7,983 nucleotides of DNA from an uncultured bacterium (GTDB taxonomy: Bacteria > Bacillota > Clostridia > TANB77 > CAG-508): the NCBI GenBank assembly GCA_905215845.1, contig CAJMRU010000034.1:1-7983 (forward strand), read 5' to 3'. The notes beneath the pieces are model-generated. The model was not told the origin of the DNA, made no database searches, and was given only the letters and a program-made list of their open reading frames with translations. Positions 6,364-7,983 of this stretch are shown in pieces (the stretch's first letter is position 1; the number at the start of each line of letters is the position of its first letter). Position numbers and translations under genes: made by a program.

Positions 6364-6600
6364 TTACTTTATATTATCAAGTGTTATATTTTCTGCATCT
6401 TCTTTTCTTATTGCTATTAAACTACTCCTAAACTCATATGCCCTTAACCCATTTGATGGACTAACTAAAACAGGTCTTACTTTTGTTCCTTTTACTAAGC
6501 CTAAGTCTAGTAATCTTCTTTTGGTATTGTCTTCTCCAATTATATTTTTTACTATTCCATATCTATTAATTGGTAATAAACTTAAATTTTTTAGTTGCAC
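6364..6600 (-). CDS. feoA: Ferrous iron transport protein A (FeoA)
   Basis: FeoA is a small cytosolic SH3-like protein needed for full FeoB activity and thought to contact it at the membrane. The 78-residue product has the usual length and the family signature: RRLLDLGLVKGTKVRPV (28-44), then SPSNGLRAYEFRSSLIAIRKEDAENI (47-72), matching the conserved 'LDLGL..G' and 'Y.R...IA(L/I)R..DA' patterns. Translation starts at a GTG (6598-6600), not an ATG. AAAGGAGGT (6608-6616) is seven bases upstream and decides the start. It is the first gene of the feo operon, with a good promoter upstream, diverging from asd. The 94-base gap to feoB is longer than the usual near-overlap of feo genes. Confidence 0.95.
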   Translation of the reverse strand: MQLKNLSLLPINRYGIVKNIIGEDNTKRRLLDLGLVKGTKVRPVLVSPSNGLRAYEFRSSLIAIRKEDAENITLDNIK

Positions 6601-6630
6601 CTCTACTACCTCCTTTATGTCTACTACTAT

Positions 6631-6659
6631 ATTATTCTAAATTTAGTAATTAGTTACAA
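6631..6659 (-). promoter_or_regulatory. Candidate promoter of feoA-feoB
   Basis: On the minus strand, TTGTAA (6654-6659) and AATAAT (6631-6636, five of six to TATAAT) are 17 bases apart. The spacer contains the 10-bp palindrome CTAAATTTAG (6637-6646), next to the -10, where a repressor could act. I looked for a Fur box (GATAATGATAATCATTATC or its 7-1-7 form) and found no convincing one. Confidence 0.55.
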
Positions 6660-6806
6660 GTAAAATAATTTTTTAACATTTAACTTTTAATTCTACAAAA
6701 AATAATATATAATCATAATGCATATATAATTTATAGTTCTTATTTTAATATTTTCTATAAATACCAAGCAATTACAATTTATTAATTAATATTTGTATGC
6801 ATCATG
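6660..6806. other. AT-rich divergent intergenic region between feoA and asd
   Basis: No gene is visible. I checked for the conserved cores of a lysine riboswitch and of a T-box leader, either of which would fit an asd gene, and saw neither. TATATAAT occurs twice (6706-6713 and 6723-6730). Both contain good -10 hexamers but have no TTGACA-like partner at 16-18 bp. The asd promoter therefore remains unplaced. Confidence 0.4.
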
Positions 6807-6833
6807 TATGTATTAAAGTTAGTTTAATACATA
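6807..6833. repeat. 27-bp palindrome just upstream of asd
   Basis: TATGTATTAAA (6807-6817) and TTTAATACATA (6823-6833) are perfect 11-bp arms around a 5-base centre. One G-T and one further pair extend it outward. It ends nine bases before the asd AGGAGG, and its right edge overlaps a TATAAT at 6832-6837. It could be an operator for a dimeric repressor or a leader hairpin near the ribosome binding site. No T-run follows, so it is not a terminator. No known box is recognised. Confidence 0.6.
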
Positions 6834-6856
6834 TAATTTTATAGGAGGATTATATT

Positions 6857-7858
6857 ATGCAAAAAAAATATAAAGTAGCAATTATTGGTGCTACTGGTTT
6901 AGTAGGTAGAACTGCCTTAAAAGTTCTAGAAGAAAAAGATTTTTCTAACATTCAATTCACTTTATTTTCGTCAAAAAAATCTGCTGGAATCAAGTTAGAA
7001 TTCATGGGAACTAACTACATCGTTCAAGAGCTAACAGAAAATTCTTTTAACTTAGGATTTGATTATGCAATTTTTTGTGCTGGTGGTGAAACATCAAAAA
7101 AATATATTCCTATTGCAGTTTCAAAGAAATGTATATGTATTGATAATAGTAGTTTTTATAGAATGAATCCTGATGTTCCTTTAGTTGTTCCTGAAGTAAA
7201 TCCTAGTGATATTTATAATAATTCAGGAATTATTTCAAATCCAAATTGTTCAACAATTCAAGCAGTCGTTCCATTAAAACCTTTAGATGAAAAATATGGA
7301 ATTAAAAGAATTGTTTATTCTACATATCAAGCTGTTTCTGGAGCTGGCCGTGAAGGAATCGAAGATTTAAAAAACGGTTTTGAGGGATTTGAACCAAAAA
7401 AATTCCCATATCCTATCTTTAATAACTGTCTACCTCAAATAGATATATTTATGGATGATGGTTATACAAAAGAAGAACATAAAATGATTGATGAAACAAG
7501 AAAAATCTTACATAAACCTGATTTGCCTATAACAGCAACTGCAGTTCGTGTACCTGTAATTAACTGTCATAGCGAATCAATTAATATCGAATTAGAAAAA
7601 GATTTTGATATTTATGATGTTAAAATTCTTCTTCAAAACTTTCCAGGAATTATAGTTGTAGATGATTTAGAAAAAAATTATTATCCTATTGCAACAAAAG
7701 CTGATGGTTATGATGAAGTATTTGTTGGAAGAATTAGACGAGATCTTAGTGTTAAAAATGGACTTAATTTATGGGTAGTTTCTGATAACCTTAGAAAAGG
7801 TGCTGCAAGTAATGCTATTCAGATTTTAGAAAAATTAATAGAAAATTCTTATAAATAA
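6857..7858 (+). CDS. asd: Aspartate-semialdehyde dehydrogenase
   Basis: The enzyme reduces beta-aspartyl phosphate to aspartate semialdehyde with NADPH, the branch point to lysine/diaminopimelate, threonine and methionine. It is cytosolic. The 333-residue protein begins with the nucleotide-binding GATGLVG (11-17). The catalytic cysteine is Cys131 in SNPNCSTIQ, followed by YQAVSGAGREG (157-167) with Gln158. The general-base histidine is His238 in RVPVINCHSES. EEHKMIDETRKI (206-217) and the C-terminal DNLRKGAASNAIQI match the family. ATG 6857 has AGGAGG (6843-6848) eight bases upstream, so the start is secure. It diverges from feoA. The gene after it is outside the window, so linkage to dapA or other lysine genes cannot be judged. 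Arginine codons are mostly AGA. Confidence 0.97.
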   Translation: MQKKYKVAIIGATGLVGRTALKVLEEKDFSNIQFTLFSSKKSAGIKLEFMGTNYIVQELTENSFNLGFDYAIFCAGGETSKKYIPIAVSKKCICIDNSSFYRMNPDVPLVVPEVNPSDIYNNSGIISNPNCSTIQAVVPLKPLDEKYGIKRIVYSTYQAVSGAGREGIEDLKNGFEGFEPKKFPYPIFNNCLPQIDIFMDDGYTKEEHKMIDETRKILHKPDLPITATAVRVPVINCHSESINIELEKDFDIYDVKILLQNFPGIIVVDDLEKNYYPIATKADGYDEVFVGRIRRDLSVKNGLNLWVVSDNLRKGAASNAIQILEKLIENSYK

Positions 7859-7983
7859 ACTACTACAATCAAACTCAAAATATTAGTAAACAAATTAATA
7901 ACATAGAGTTATAATAAAAAAGTAGCAGAATTATCTAAAAGAAAAATAAATAACAACAAGCTAATATTTATCTTTAAATAATA
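7859..7983 (+). other. Region after asd, with a weak promoter-like motif
   Basis: There is no gene start and no convincing terminator hairpin after asd, so transcription may continue. TATAAT at 7910-7915 has TAAACA (7887-7892, four of six to TTGACA) 17 bases upstream, which could be a promoter for a gene to the right. In sequence this AT-rich that support is thin. Confidence 0.3.

Noticed and set aside
6617..6856. Lysine riboswitch, T-box or Fur box upstream of asd/feoA
   Set aside because: None of the conserved core sequences is present. The only structured element is the 27-bp palindrome at 6807-6833.
1..7983. Mobile element, CRISPR array, toxin-antitoxin pair or defence system
   Set aside because: I found no transposase, integrase, array-like repeats, terminal inverted repeats with target duplications, or small gene pairs. 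All sizeable frames are accounted for by metabolic genes.

Overview
The window reads as low-GC Bacillota (Firmicutes) DNA. It is AT-rich throughout, has strong AGGAGG-type ribosome binding sites and compact intergenic regions, and its protein families match gut Clostridia/Erysipelotrichia-type genomes. The lineage is inferred from remembered family resemblance, not from a search. Nearly all of it is ordinary housekeeping and metabolic sequence. I do not see a defence island, mobile element, CRISPR array, tRNA or rRNA, or an obviously new multi-gene system.

Left third (1-3027). After a short intergenic stretch ending in a bidirectional terminator, a Gfo/Idh/MocA oxidoreductase lies on the minus strand (237-1229). 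It diverges from a plus-strand pair: a MutT-type NUDIX hydrolase broken by an in-frame TAA, and an HD-domain dNTPase-like phosphohydrolase (1760-2983). The NUDIX frame, read past its stop, overlaps the HD start. The two were probably a translationally coupled nucleotide-pool pair before the stop arose.

Right two thirds (3028-7983). On the minus strand are a short TsaC/Sua5 threonylcarbamoyl-AMP synthase with its own promoter, and the ferrous iron uptake operon feoA-feoB, which ends at a clear intrinsic terminator. Aspartate-semialdehyde dehydrogenase (asd) diverges from feoA on the plus strand. A 27-bp near-palindrome sits just upstream of the asd ribosome binding site.

Points for a second look: (1) the nonsense codon inside the NUDIX gene; (2) a tsaC reading frame that runs through its own terminator hairpin, which one extra A in an A7 run would remove; (3) seven tandem acidic five-residue units in FeoB between the cytosolic and membrane parts; (4) a change in arginine codon use and base composition near 3.0 kb, lying between the two gene lesions, which could mark a transfer junction or a chimeric assembly; (5) inverted repeats at the asd and oxidoreductase control regions.
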